Source: Flavobacteriales bacterium
GTDB lineage: Bacteria; Bacteroidota; Bacteroidia; Flavobacteriales_F; PHOS-HE28
Direction: 5' to 3'
NCBI GenBank assembly: GCA_019638085.1
Contig: JAHBUL010000007.1
Span: 1 to 64,000 of the forward strand
Length of the DNA: 64,000 nt
The notes beneath the pieces were generated by a model, which worked only from the letters and a program-made list of their open reading frames with translations, ran no database searches and was not told the origin of the DNA. The number at the start of each line of letters is the position of its first letter. The first letter of the stretch is position 1. Of the stretch, positions 1-8,869 are shown piece after piece. A program made the position numbers and the translations under genes.

Positions 1-156
1 AGGACACCTCCTCTGTTTCCAGTGCTCGATTTAGTAGTGAGAAAACATACCGATATTGCTCTTGTTTTGCCCTATTTTTCGTCATCTTAGTGCTCCAGTT
101 TTCAATACTCGCGACCGAGGATTCACTTACCTGTTCCTTGTGCTAGATGAAGTCTC

Positions 157-2589
157 CTACCCCCCACACATCTCACACCCCTCCGGGTCATCCAGTGAGC
201 AGGCAATTTCCGAAGCAGCCTGGCTGTTCATGGTAACCGAAACACCCTGGGCGGCGGCAACGGCTTCGGCGGCGGTAACGGTAGCCAGTTGGCTCACCGG
301 TACGGAAGCATCAGCAGGCAAAGCCAACTTGGTCTTGTCCAACGTGAACTTTATAGCATCGGCGGCGGCCTTGGTACGGAGGTAGTACATGCCGGTCTTC
401 AGGCCGCTCTTCCAGCTATGGAAGTGCATGCTGGTGAGCTTGGCGAAGTTCACGTTCTCCATGAAGACGTTGAGGCTCTGGCTTTGGCAGATGTAGGCCC
501 CGCGGTCGGCGCTCATGTCGATGATGGTCTTCTGACTGATCTCCCAGGCGGTCTTGTACAGCTCCTTCAAGTTCTGCGGGATCTCCGGGATGTGCTGCAC
601 GCTGCCGTTGCCCTGGATGATCTTGTTCTTCATCTCGTCGCTCCACAGGCCGAGCTTCACCAGGTCGCGCAGCAGGTACTTGTTCACCACGATGAACTCG
701 CCGCTGAGCACGCGCCGCGTGTAGAGGTTGCTGGTGTAGGGCTCGAAGCACTCGTTGTTGCCGAGGATCTGCGCGGTGCTGGCCGTGGGCATCGGCGCCA
801 CCAGCAGGCTGTTGCGGATGCCGTGCTGCTTGATCTCGTCGCGCAGGATGTCCCATTCCCAACGGTCGCTGGGCTTCACGTTCCACATGTCGAACTGCAG
901 GATGCCTTTGCTGGCGGGGCTTCCGGGATAGGTCTCGTAGTGGCCTTCCTGCTTCGCGAGCTCCTTGCTGGCGGTGAGGGCGGCGTAGTAGATGGTCTCG
1001 AAGATCTCGCGGTTCAGCACCTTGGCCTCCACGCTTTCGAAGGGATAGCGCATGAGGATGAAGGCGTCCGCAAGGCCCTGCACGCCGATGCCGATGGGGC
1101 GGTGGCGCATGTTGCTGCGGCGCGCCTCGGGCACGGGGTAGTAGTTCTGGTCGATCACCCGGTTGAGGTTCTTCGTCAGCTCCACGGTGATCTCAAAAAG
1201 CTTGTCGTGGTTGAACTTGCCCTTCTCCACGAACTTCGGCAGGGCGATGGAGCCGAGGTTGCACACAGCCACTTCGTCCGGCGCGGTGTACTCGATGATC
1301 TCCGTGCAGAGGTTGCTGCTCTTGATGGTGCCGAGGTTCTGCTGGTTGCTCTTGCCGTTGGCGCTGTCCTTGAAGAGGATGTAGGGCGTGCCGGTCTCGA
1401 TCTGGCTTTCCAGGATCTTGAACCAGAGGTCCTGCGCCTTCATGGTCTTGCGGCCCTTGCCTTCGCTCTCGTACTTTTCGTAGAGCGCTTCGAACTTCTC
1501 GCCCCAGTTGTCGCCGAGGCCGGGGCATTCGTTGGGGCACATCAGCGTCCAATCGCCGTTCTGCTCCACGCGCTGCATGAAGAGGTCCGGGATCCACATG
1601 GCATAGAAGAGGTCGCGGGCGCGCATTTCCTCCTTGCCGTGGTTCTTCTTCAGCTCGAGGAAATCCTCCACGTCCGCGTGCCACGGCTCGATGTAGATGG
1701 CAAAACTGCCCTTGCGCTTTCCGCCGCCTTGGTCCACGTAGCGGGCGGTGTCGTTGAAGACGCGCAGCATGGGCACGATGCCGTTGCTGGTGCCGTTGGT
1801 GCCCTTGATGTAGCTGCCCTTCGCGCGCAGGTTGTGGATGCTGAGGCCGATGCCGCCGGCACTCTGGCTGATCTGGGCGCACTGCTTCAGCGTGTCGTAG
1901 ATGCCGCCGATGCTGTCGTCCTTCAGTTGCAGCAGGAAGCAGCTGCTCATCTGCGGCTTGGGGCTGCCGGCGTTGAAGAGCGTGGGCGTGGCGTGCGTGT
2001 ACCAGCCTTCGCTGAGGCTGTTGTAGGTCTCGATGGCGGCATCGAGGTCGTTCTTGTGGATGCCCACGGCCACGCGCATCAGCATGTGCTGTGGGCGCTC
2101 GGTCACCTTGCCGTCCAAGCGCAGCAGGTAGCCGCGCTCCAAGGTCTTGAACCCGAAGTAGTCATAGCGGAAATCGCGGTCGTAGATGATGGCGCTGTCG
2201 AGCAGTTCGGCGTTCTTCTGGATCAGGGCGTGTACATCATCGGAAAGCAGCGGTGCGTGCTCCCCGGTCTTCGGATCGATGTATTCGTAGAGGTCCTTCA
2301 TGGTCTCGCTGAAGGACTTCTTGGTGTTCTTGTGGAGGTTGCTCACGGCGATGCGGCTTGCGAGCTGCGCGTAGTCCGGGTGGCGTACCGTCATGGTGGC
2401 GGCGACCTCGGCGGTGAGGTTGTCCAGGATGGTGGTGGTGACGCCGTCGTAGATGCCATCGATCACTTTCAAGGTGACCTGGGTGGCGTCCACGATGGGG
2501 TCCAGCCCGTAGCAGAGCTTCTTCACCCGTGCGGTTATCTTATCGAATTTCACCGCCTCCCGGCGTCCGTCGCGTTTTATTACGTACAT
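157..2589 (-). CDS. nrdA: Class I ribonucleoside-diphosphate reductase, alpha subunit
   Basis: Reduces ribonucleotides to deoxyribonucleotides for DNA synthesis together with the beta subunit encoded just upstream. At 810 aa it has the normal length. Residues 1 to about 90 form an ATP-cone (start [10 protein letters not shown]), the allosteric activity site. Redox-active Cys217 lies in SSCFLL, Cys428 and Glu430 in NLCTE (the thiyl-radical site) and Cys443 in CNLGS. The tail ends CEMCGG, so Cys805 and Cys808 form the re-reduction pair. It lies 256 bases downstream of nrdB with an inverted repeat in the spacer. Identification is firm from the motifs; the link to nrdB supports an aerobic class I enzyme. 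Confidence 0.97.
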   Translation of the reverse strand: MYVIKRDGRREAVKFDKITARVKKLCYGLDPIVDATQVTLKVIDGIYDGVTTTILDNLTAEVAATMTVRHPDYAQLASRIAVSNLHKNTKKSFSETMKDLYEYIDPKTGEHAPLLSDDVHALIQKNAELLDSAIIYDRDFRYDYFGFKTLERGYLLRLDGKVTERPQHMLMRVAVGIHKNDLDAAIETYNSLSEGWYTHATPTLFNAGSPKPQMSSCFLLQLKDDSIGGIYDTLKQCAQISQSAGGIGLSIHNLRAKGSYIKGTNGTSNGIVPMLRVFNDTARYVDQGGGKRKGSFAIYIEPWHADVEDFLELKKNHGKEEMRARDLFYAMWIPDLFMQRVEQNGDWTLMCPNECPGLGDNWGEKFEALYEKYESEGKGRKTMKAQDLWFKILESQIETGTPYILFKDSANGKSNQQNLGTIKSSNLCTEIIEYTAPDEVAVCNLGSIALPKFVEKGKFNHDKLFEITVELTKNLNRVIDQNYYPVPEARRSNMRHRPIGIGVQGLADAFILMRYPFESVEAKVLNREIFETIYYAALTASKELAKQEGHYETYPGSPASKGILQFDMWNVKPSDRWEWDILRDEIKQHGIRNSLLVAPMPTASTAQILGNNECFEPYTSNLYTRRVLSGEFIVVNKYLLRDLVKLGLWSDEMKNKIIQGNGSVQHIPEIPQNLKELYKTAWEISQKTIIDMSADRGAYICQSQSLNVFMENVNFAKLTSMHFHSWKSGLKTGMYYLRTKAAADAIKFTLDKTKLALPADASVPVSQLATVTAAEAVAAAQGVSVTMNSQAASEIACSLDDPEGCEMCGG

Positions 2590-2670
2590 GCTTGTTCTTG
2601 TTGTTTTTACCCCCGAATGAGCTCCCGCTTAGTGGAGGGTTGATGAGTTGAAATGCTGAATGCGTTGCGA

Positions 2671-2826
2671 GTTGACGAGTTGCGTGTTACGGGTTCGTTC
2701 TCGCGGTTCCAAGGTCTCTATCTCTTTGGCGCGCCCGAAGTGGGTGGCCTTGTGTTCTTCAACTGTTCAATGTGGGATCGTGCCTCCAAAAGCCAACCCG
2801 CAACCCGTAACCCGCTAACTCGTAAC
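2671..2826. repeat. Imperfect inverted repeat in the nrdB-nrdA spacer
   Basis: The arms are 2671-2695 and 2802-2826, both built from variants of 'aacccgtaac...gcaactcgt'. By eye about 21 of 25 positions agree when one arm is reverse-complemented. About 106 bases separate them. It could fold in the nrdBA transcript or be an intergenic repeat element. No gene is visible in the 256-base spacer. Confidence 0.6.
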
Positions 2827-2845
2827 GGAAGCGGCACCTGCGGGA

Positions 2846-3910
2846 TCAGAAGTCAGCGTCCAAGGAAAATTTGTTGCCCTCCTTGTTGGTGTTCATCACA
2901 CCGGCCTTCTGGTACTCACCCACGCGCTTCTCGAAGAAGTTGGTCTTCCCTTGCAGGCTGATCATCTCCATGAAGTCGAAGGGGTTGGTGGCGTTGTACA
3001 CTTTCTCGTTGCCCAGCTCCACCAGCAGGCGGTCGGCCACGAACTCGATGTACTGCTGCATCAGTTTGGCGTTCATGCCGATGAGGTTCACCGGCAGTGC
3101 ATCGGTCACGAATTCCTTCTCGATCTCCACCGCGTCGGTGATGATCTTCTCCACGGTCTTCTTGCTCAGCTGGCCCTTGAGGTGCTTGGTGTAGAGCAGG
3201 CAGGCGAAGTCGCAGTGCAGGCCCTCGTCGCGGCTGATCAGCTCGTTGCTGAAGGTGAGCCCGGGCATCAAGCCGCGCTTCTTGAGCCAGAAGAGGCTGC
3301 AGAAGCTGCCGCTGAAGAAGATGCCCTCCACGGCGGCGAAGGCCACCAGGCGCTCGGCGAAGCCGCCCTTGTCGATCCAGTTCAGGGCCCAGTCGGCCTT
3401 CTTCTTCACGCAGTCCATGGTGTCGATGGCGCGGAAGAGCTTGTCCTTCTCGAAGGTGTCCTTGATGTAGGTGTCGATCAGCAGGCTGTAGGTCTCGCTG
3501 TGGATGTTCTCGATGGCGATCTGGAAGCCGTAGAAAAAGCGTGCTTCGGTGTACTGCACTTCGTGCAGGAAATTCTCCGCGAGGTTCTCGTTCACGATGC
3601 CGTCGCTGGCGGCGAAGAAGGCGAGCACATGCTTGATGAAGAAGCGCTCGTCGTCGTTCAGCTTGTCGCTCCAGTCCACGAGGTCGGCGCTCATGTCGAT
3701 CTCCTCGGCGGTCCAGAAGCTGGCCTCGTGCTTTTTGTAGAACTGCCAGATGTCGTTGTGCTGGATGGGAAAGAGCACGAAGCGGTCCTTGTTCTCCATG
3801 AGCAAGGGTTCATGTTCGGCGTTGTCCGCTTTCAGTTGCCGGTCCATGCTCAGTTGGTCCGTGTTGGTGTCCGCATTAACGGCTGAGATTTGTGGATCGG
3901 TATTCGCCAT
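2846..3910 (-). CDS. nrdB: Class I ribonucleoside-diphosphate reductase, beta subunit
   Basis: Supplies the tyrosyl radical for NrdA from a diiron centre. The 354-aa product has the R2 pattern ENIHSETYS: Glu134 and His137 are iron ligands and Tyr141 is the expected radical tyrosine. [14 protein letters not shown] and [13 protein letters not shown] resemble the eukaryote-like R2 branch common in Bacteroidota. The N-terminal 40 residues (with [12 protein letters not shown]) are variable. The C-terminal end (LDADF) would be the NrdA-docking tail. The first gene of the nrdBA pair, it has a 337-base upstream region without a gene. Identification is firm. Confidence 0.97.
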   Translation of the reverse strand: MANTDPQISAVNADTNTDQLSMDRQLKADNAEHEPLLMENKDRFVLFPIQHNDIWQFYKKHEASFWTAEEIDMSADLVDWSDKLNDDERFFIKHVLAFFAASDGIVNENLAENFLHEVQYTEARFFYGFQIAIENIHSETYSLLIDTYIKDTFEKDKLFRAIDTMDCVKKKADWALNWIDKGGFAERLVAFAAVEGIFFSGSFCSLFWLKKRGLMPGLTFSNELISRDEGLHCDFACLLYTKHLKGQLSKKTVEKIITDAVEIEKEFVTDALPVNLIGMNAKLMQQYIEFVADRLLVELGNEKVYNATNPFDFMEMISLQGKTNFFEKRVGEYQKAGVMNTNKEGNKFSLDADF

Positions 3911-4247
3911 GGCTTTGTGCTGTGTTCTTATGGATATTGAAGAAGTGTGGTCTTCACCGGGGAATTCCGTCGCGTGGAAAACGGGATCCCCAGCTCGACA
4001 AAGGTGGCCCTCGATGCGGCGAAAGGCCGGTTTGATTATCCGAAGTTTTTAACACGGACCGCAAGGGCGCATGGATCGTGGGCGGGATCCATTTCCCATA
4101 CCTGCAAGCATAATTTTTCACGATCCGTCAACGATCCGGAAATGCGCGGAGGGGCGTGGCTTTGCGCAGGGGCGAAGTCCGCAACACCCCGTCGATGAAA
4201 GGATAAAGCACCGATCGCACCGGTGGGGCACTACAGGTCCGGCCTTC
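3911..4247. other. Gene-free upstream region of nrdB
   Basis: 337 bases between the LRR gene's stop and the nrdB start. I see no coding region on either strand. On the minus strand 4108-4115 reads as TATGCTTG, one mismatch from the Bacteroidota -7 consensus TAnnTTTG. It is a weak promoter candidate that would leave a leader of about 200 bases. I recognised no riboswitch or NrdR box. Confidence 0.4.
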
Positions 4248-6800
4248 CTATCGCTTCATGAATTTCGCGGACCCGATGCCTTCTTTGGAAGTACAACGCA
4301 GGGAATATGGCCCGGGTGCAAGTCCGTTCACGTCCACGTTGATCACTCCTCCGAAAGACACGTTCTTGCTGCTGTGCTCTCGACCCATGGCATCGAAGAT
4401 CTGGAGGGTGGTTTGAGCAGTGGTATTCAACTCCACCCACAGCACATCCCGCACCGGATTGGGATAGATCTGCATCATCGCAGGCAAAATTTCCGATACG
4501 GTAGCCTGGTCATCCACGGTGAACACTGCGGCGGGCGTGCGCACCGGCACGTTGAAGTCGAAGTAGATGTCCGCCGAGTTGGCCACGGTCATGCCAAGCT
4601 GCAAGGTCGTGGCCGGCTTGATCGCGAACTTCACGAAGCCATGGCTCTGCGCTTCATTGTTGGTACTGTCCGGAAGATCGATCGGGTCGAACTGGAAAGT
4701 GAGCACACCGGCATCACTAAGTTCCCATGAGCACGCATGGCTGCTGGAGATCTTGCGGAAGGTGGACCATTGCAGGTCCGGGGAAAGGGTATCCACAACC
4801 ATCGCTTTCACGGCGGGCCAAGTGCCTGTGTTCTGAAAGCGGACCGTGTAGGTGAGCTCATCGTTACCTGCCACCACGGCAGCTGAGGACAGCGCGACAG
4901 GCTGCACCTGCTTGTCGTTCGGATCAAAGCTCCCGAAGACCTCCGTGTTAACGGTGCTCATGTTGTCCGAAGGGGTGGCATCGCTCGCCACCGGACCCAC
5001 TTCCGCGGTTTGAACAAGTGGAGTGCCCAGATCAACAGTGGAGTCTGTATGCGCGACAAGATCGATCTGCCTTGCTTCCCCTACTTGCAACGCAGGCAGG
5101 TCCCAAGTGATCGTGTTCCCGACAACGGATAGTGGAACCGGCATTGCGCTCACCCAGCTTTGAACAGCGTCCAACTGGAAGGTCACCGTGGCATCGACAG
5201 CCATTGTTCCAACATTTTCGCACGTGATCGTTCCGTACGAATCGAAACCGGGCTGGCCCCATGGACCCGTGAGGTCGATGCGCAGGTCCTGCACGTTGGG
5301 TTGCAGCACCACTCCAAAGTCATTACCAGTGGATACTTCCCCTGCGGCAGTGAATGAAAGCGCATGTTGCGCCGGTGCGATACTCTGCACATACGGATTG
5401 TTCGCGCTTGCGGAAAGGGTGTAGTCGCCAATGGGCATCGGCCAAGCATAGGTACCGTCACCCGCTACTCCATGCATGGCACTGCCGGGCTGTTGGTGAA
5501 GTGTGACGTAGGGATAGCCCGGCTCACCGGCATCGCGCGTAGCGTTCGCGTTCTGGTCCCAGTAGGTGGTTCCTGTGGCCGCCGGGTTCAGGAAATCACA
5601 AGTGCTGTTTAGCGATGTGCAAAGCATGTCCGGGTTGAACGTTGTTGGCGAAAGATCACCCCAGTAAAGAACCAGAGCTGGAGGATGGTTGGGCAGGCAG
5701 GTGAGCGGCGTATGCGTGAGCGGCAATCCTACATCCGAATCGATGTACAATGCGGTTAACCCATCCGGCAACAAGGGCAAGCAAGCCAATTGACCCAAAT
5801 AGCTGATGTCCAAGTTATCTACACTGGAAGGAAATGGTGGCAGCACGGTCACGGGCAGATCAGCTACAAAAATGCTCTGGATCCCATTGGGCCACGCGGG
5901 TAGCGAATCCAGCATGTGCAATCCCCAAAGTTCCAGCTGCTCCAAACTGGGCGGGAAAGGGAGAATGCTGGGAAGAGATTCCAAGCCGCTCAAGCGCAGG
6001 TGTTGCAAACCGGATGGCCATGGGGCCAGTTGTGACAAGTTCGGCATTCGATCCACGATGATCGTTTGCGCGGAAGCTGGCCATTGCGGGATCGAGGTGT
6101 TGGTGATATTGTAGAGGCTCAATGAATCAATGGAATCAGGTAATGGCGGGCAGGCCACCAGCGCAGTGCCGTAGCCGTTCAAAGAGAGCCAGGTGATCCC
6201 TTCAGGAAGGGTAGGGAACGCATTTCCGCGGCTTGTAAGGGAAAGATATTCTACGCTTGAAGGGATGGCCGGCAAAGCCGTTAGTGTTGGTTGGTCGAAC
6301 ACGGTAAGGCCGACAACACCGTTCGGAACCGGCGGGATCACGGACAGGCCCTTAACGTCCAAGTAGAGACTGCTCAAGTCCACAGGAAATGGTGGAAACA
6401 TACCCCAAGTACCTTTGTAAAGGCGAAGCGAGGACAACCCTACTGGCCAGTTCGGAATACTTATGGAGTCACTATCACATGGCCCATATTCCCCTGACAT
6501 GAGGTCGAAGCAAAGGCCAGTGATGCTCAACGACGTGAGGTTGCCCAACGCGTCGATCCCCGTGAGGTCCGCCGGTGTCCAATTCACCCCAAGTTGCATG
6601 GTGTTCTGCGCTAATACCGCAGGATTCCCGGTGTCCAAATAGCCGCTCGCATCCACGGCGCCCGGCACCCAAACGTTCAAAGCCGATCGAAGGCTGGTAT
6701 CGGGAACAAAGACAAGTTGGGCGGTGGAGTGGGAAATGAAGCAAAGTGCTGCCAGCGCGCAGAAACCTGCTCGCGCCAATTGGTAACCGATGGTTTTCAT
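4248..6800 (-). CDS. T9SS-exported leucine-rich-repeat surface protein
   Basis: A secreted protein of 850 aa from the chosen start; an in-frame extension to 6911 lacks a signal peptide at its N-terminus. Start MKTIGYQLARAGF gives a clean signal peptide ending near STAQ. Residues about 90-390 contain repeated units such as LPPFPSSVDNLDIS and LPLLPDGLTALYID. They resemble the short IpaH-type LRR (LPxLPxxLxxL). An SD-type linker domain follows (YWDQNANATRDAGEPG), then a DUF11-like beta domain common in T9SS substrates (GNDELTYTVRFQNTG). The last about 75 residues form a type A sorting domain (MQIYPNPVRDVLWVEL). The ligand is unknown. Confidence 0.85.
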   Translation of the reverse strand: MKTIGYQLARAGFCALAALCFISHSTAQLVFVPDTSLRSALNVWVPGAVDASGYLDTGNPAVLAQNTMQLGVNWTPADLTGIDALGNLTSLSITGLCFDLMSGEYGPCDSDSISIPNWPVGLSSLRLYKGTWGMFPPFPVDLSSLYLDVKGLSVIPPVPNGVVGLTVFDQPTLTALPAIPSSVEYLSLTSRGNAFPTLPEGITWLSLNGYGTALVACPPLPDSIDSLSLYNITNTSIPQWPASAQTIIVDRMPNLSQLAPWPSGLQHLRLSGLESLPSILPFPPSLEQLELWGLHMLDSLPAWPNGIQSIFVADLPVTVLPPFPSSVDNLDISYLGQLACLPLLPDGLTALYIDSDVGLPLTHTPLTCLPNHPPALVLYWGDLSPTTFNPDMLCTSLNSTCDFLNPAATGTTYWDQNANATRDAGEPGYPYVTLHQQPGSAMHGVAGDGTYAWPMPIGDYTLSASANNPYVQSIAPAQHALSFTAAGEVSTGNDFGVVLQPNVQDLRIDLTGPWGQPGFDSYGTITCENVGTMAVDATVTFQLDAVQSWVSAMPVPLSVVGNTITWDLPALQVGEARQIDLVAHTDSTVDLGTPLVQTAEVGPVASDATPSDNMSTVNTEVFGSFDPNDKQVQPVALSSAAVVAGNDELTYTVRFQNTGTWPAVKAMVVDTLSPDLQWSTFRKISSSHACSWELSDAGVLTFQFDPIDLPDSTNNEAQSHGFVKFAIKPATTLQLGMTVANSADIYFDFNVPVRTPAAVFTVDDQATVSEILPAMMQIYPNPVRDVLWVELNTTAQTTLQIFDAMGREHSSKNVSFGGVINVDVNGLAPGPYSLRCTSKEGIGSAKFMKR

Positions 6801-6886
6801 GCGGGTCGGGTTGGGTGTGAACGTAGGACACCGCTTGTTGACGAAGCGCTGCCTTGGCGCAGTAAATGCCCTACGAATATACGATC

Positions 6887-7474
6887 CTATGCCCCCTCCC
6901 GCTTCAACCACTCAGCATAGATCACCTCCAGCTCCTCATACCAGTCCGCGCCATAAACACGCGACAGCGATTCCTTCAAAAAGCGGAACACCGGAACGCC
7001 CAGCTTCGCACCGAACGCGCACGCCGGTGAGCAGATATCCCACTGGTGGTAGTTGAGCGCCTCGTGGTACTTCAACTTGGTAACGCGGATGGGATACAGG
7101 TGGCAGCTCTTGGGCTTGTTGAACGGGATCTTGCCATCGTGGAAGGCCTGCTCGATGCCGCACTTCCAGATGCCTTTTTCATCCTTCTTCGCATACACGC
7201 ACTCGGCGTACTCCTGCACGATCGGGGTCACCAGTTCGCCATCCATGTCCACCACGCTGGTGTAGCCTTGGTCCTTCACCGATTGGATGCCACGCTCGGT
7301 CATGTACGGCTTGATGGCCTCATAGTGCTTGGCGATCAATTTCGCCTCGTCGGGTTCCAGCGGGGCGCCGCTATCCCCCACTTCACAGCAGGCGCCTTTG
7401 CATGCCTCGAGGTTGCAGACAAAGCGTTTCTCGAAGAGCTCTTCGCTGAGGAGAGTGCCGCGGTGTTCGATCAT
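6887..7474 (-). CDS. DUF3109 family protein
   Basis: The 195-aa cytoplasmic protein has a cysteine cluster near the start (CNLEACKGACCEVGDSG) and further cysteines in CVYAKKDEKGIWKCGI, KSCHLYPIR and DICSPACAFG. That spacing fits the DUF3109 / YkgJ-like family, which is thought to bind iron or zinc. The biochemical role is not established. The gene stands alone, 86 bases upstream of the LRR gene's start, and is preceded by an 'acacagagg' repeat element. Family assignment is good; function is not claimed. Confidence 0.85.
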   Translation of the reverse strand: MIEHRGTLLSEELFEKRFVCNLEACKGACCEVGDSGAPLEPDEAKLIAKHYEAIKPYMTERGIQSVKDQGYTSVVDMDGELVTPIVQEYAECVYAKKDEKGIWKCGIEQAFHDGKIPFNKPKSCHLYPIRVTKLKYHEALNYHQWDICSPACAFGAKLGVPVFRFLKESLSRVYGADWYEELEVIYAEWLKREGA

Positions 7475-7486
7475 TGGGGTAGGGAG

Positions 7487-7526
<40 letters not shown>

Positions 7527-7579
7527 GGAATGCAATGGTCGGAAATTCGGGGAACTGTAATTTTGGAAATTGGAGTCGA

Positions 7580-7777
7580 TCAATTGCGTGCCGCCTTGAT
7601 CTCGGCCATCACTTCGTCCTGTGTAAGCGGCTCCTTCACCTTGGCCCGGATATCCGCCATTACCTCTGCCAGGCCTCGAACCTTTTTAGCCCGGATGGTG
7701 ATGATGCCCAAGTCCTGCAGTTGCTCCAACAGTGCCTTGACCTTCTTGCTTGTTACGTCCACCTCGAAGGTTTCCAT
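7580..7777 (-). CDS. Orphan antitoxin-like small protein (paralogue of the 8272-8523 product)
   Basis: A 65-aa protein starting METFEVDVTSKKVKALLEQL. It is clearly paralogous to the antitoxin-like protein encoded at 8272-8523: shared ETFEVDVTSK, the LGII segment, the KK.R.LAEV block and the EI/EVMAE.KAAR tail. No toxin gene follows it: the next 105 bases hold an oligomer repeat and then DUF3109. A perfect TACCTTTG box (minus strand) lies 8-15 bases before the ATG. The antitoxin role is inferred from the paralogue's toxin neighbour. Confidence 0.65.
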   Translation of the reverse strand: METFEVDVTSKKVKALLEQLQDLGIITIRAKKVRGLAEVMADIRAKVKEPLTQDEVMAEIKAARN

Positions 7778-7784
7778 GATAATG

Positions 7785-7792
7785 CAAAGGTA
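7785..7792 (-). promoter_or_regulatory. -7 promoter box TACCTTTG before the orphan antitoxin
   Basis: An exact match to the Bacteroidota TAnnTTTG motif, 8 bases upstream of the ATG, which implies a nearly leaderless mRNA. No clear TTG was found at the -33 spacing. Confidence 0.5.
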
Positions 7793-7892
7793 TCAAAGTG
7801 GATCGAGCCGGAGAAGTGCGAGCATGCTCGGTCGGAAACACCATGTTGATCCTTGCCTTCGTCAAGCGCGCTTTTTGATCCGGCCTTGAACA

Positions 7893-8306
7893 TCAACGTA
7901 ATTGTAAGAATTCCGCTGGGTCGATAATGCGTGTCTTCATAAAGGTCTTCAGAACAAGCAGGTCTTTATCTCCGGTGATCAGAAAATCCGCCTTCCCGTC
8001 TTTGCATAGGGCGAGAAAATGATCATCATCCGGGTCTCTGCAAAGTTCCACCACTGATCTCACCGTGACTACCTCACCATTAACGGCAAGGCTGGAGATC
8101 AGTTCTTCCATGTGTTTACCGAGGATCCTTCCCTTGAGTTTTGGTCGTGTGATCACCTGCATGAATTCGGTCAACTGTTCTGGGGAGTAGATCAGAACAT
8201 GCCGACCCACAATGCGCCGCATCACCTCCATCATATTCACGGAGATCAAGGAGCTTATCAGCACGTTGGTATCAACGACGAGCCTGTGGCTTGCGCGAGG
8301 CGGCAT
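7893..8306 (-). CDS. PIN-domain toxin of a type II TA pair (COG1569-like)
   Basis: A predicted ribonuclease toxin of 137 aa. PIN acidic residues are visible: Asp12 in LVVDTNVLISS, the DPDDDHFLALC segment and the GDKDLL motif near residues 110-116. Length and motif order match the 'PIN family putative toxin' group. The ATG at 8306 lies inside the upstream antitoxin-like gene, giving a 35-base overlap and suggesting translational coupling. A later GTG start near VVDTNV would also be possible. RNA target unknown. Confidence 0.85.
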   Translation of the reverse strand: MPPRASHRLVVDTNVLISSLISVNMMEVMRRIVGRHVLIYSPEQLTEFMQVITRPKLKGRILGKHMEELISSLAVNGEVVTVRSVVELCRDPDDDHFLALCKDGKADFLITGDKDLLVLKTFMKTRIIDPAEFLQLR

Positions 8307-8523
8307 GGCTGCGTTGCTTGCGTGCGGCCTTCACTTCAGCCATGATCTCCTCTTCCGTGATCGGTGTCAATTTCGCCGCCCGCGTTTGGATGTCCTTGAT
8401 CACCTCCGCAAGGCTGCGCGCTTTTTTGGGCCGAACCCTAATGATGCCCAAGGCCTCAAGCTGCTTTAAGAGCGCCTTTGCCTCTTTGCTTGTAACGTCA
8501 ACCTCGAAGGTCTCCAGTTTCAT
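8272..8523 (-). CDS. Antitoxin-like protein paired with the PIN toxin
   Basis: 83 aa from the ATG at 8523 (MKLETFEVDVTSKEAK). A longer in-frame form to 8598 is less likely because a TATCTTTG promoter box lies between the two starts. The product is charged and helical, with a basic tail (KAARKQRSHAASRKPQARR) that is absent from the 65-aa paralogue at 7580-7777 and is encoded in the overlap with the toxin gene. The role as antitoxin is inferred from gene order, overlap and size. Confidence 0.75.
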   Translation of the reverse strand: MKLETFEVDVTSKEAKALLKQLEALGIIRVRPKKARSLAEVIKDIQTRAAKLTPITEEEIMAEVKAARKQRSHAASRKPQARR

Positions 8524-8869
8524 GGTCTCGCAAAGATAGTAAAGGGTGCTGGGCCTTATTGCCGCAATGCGAAAACATCCGTGCCCTTCGCGACACAACC
8601 AGCTATGGCGTTGCTATACGTTGCGAAACCATTGCGTCCGATTTGTATCGGACCGTTGCGTCGTGGCGGTAAAAAGCATTCCGTTGCCCCGTTACGGTTT
8701 ACCCAAAGCGATACCTCCGTCCAGCTTTCTTCTTTGCGCTCTTAGCGCCCCTGGCTGCCGAAGGCATGCTTGGCCGTTAACCCACTCGTTACCGTTAATC
8801 TCCCCGAAGCTGCCATCTTTGCGGCCGCGCCACGTCAAAGCATTCCAAGACGTAAGACGCTTACCTACC
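8524..8869. other. Divergent intergenic region between TA locus and glyS
   Basis: 346 bases. Besides the TA promoter box it holds a small perfect palindrome with arms gtccgat/atcggac at 8636-8653. A CATCTTTGC sequence near 8812-8820 is one base from the -7 consensus and could drive glyS. An open frame continues upstream from glyS, but its residues look non-coding (no family similarity, basic and proline-rich). Confidence 0.4.
8531..8538 (-). promoter_or_regulatory. -7 promoter box TATCTTTG of the PIN TA operon
   Basis: An exact TAnnTTTG match, 7 bases upstream of the ATG at 8523. Together with the similar box at 7785-7792 it suggests the two antitoxin copies were duplicated with their promoters. 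Confidence 0.5.

Noticed and set aside
289..2643. 784-codon open frame on the plus strand across nrdA
   Set aside because: It mirrors the strongly recognised nrdA gene. Its product is a Val/Leu/Ala/Gly/His-rich string with no motif, as expected from the complementary strand of GC-rich coding DNA.
8546..8869. In-frame 108-codon N-terminal extension of glycyl-tRNA synthetase
   Set aside because: The extension has no similarity to GlyRS, is rich in Pro, Arg and Cys, and the known protein starts at MSNQEDRL.
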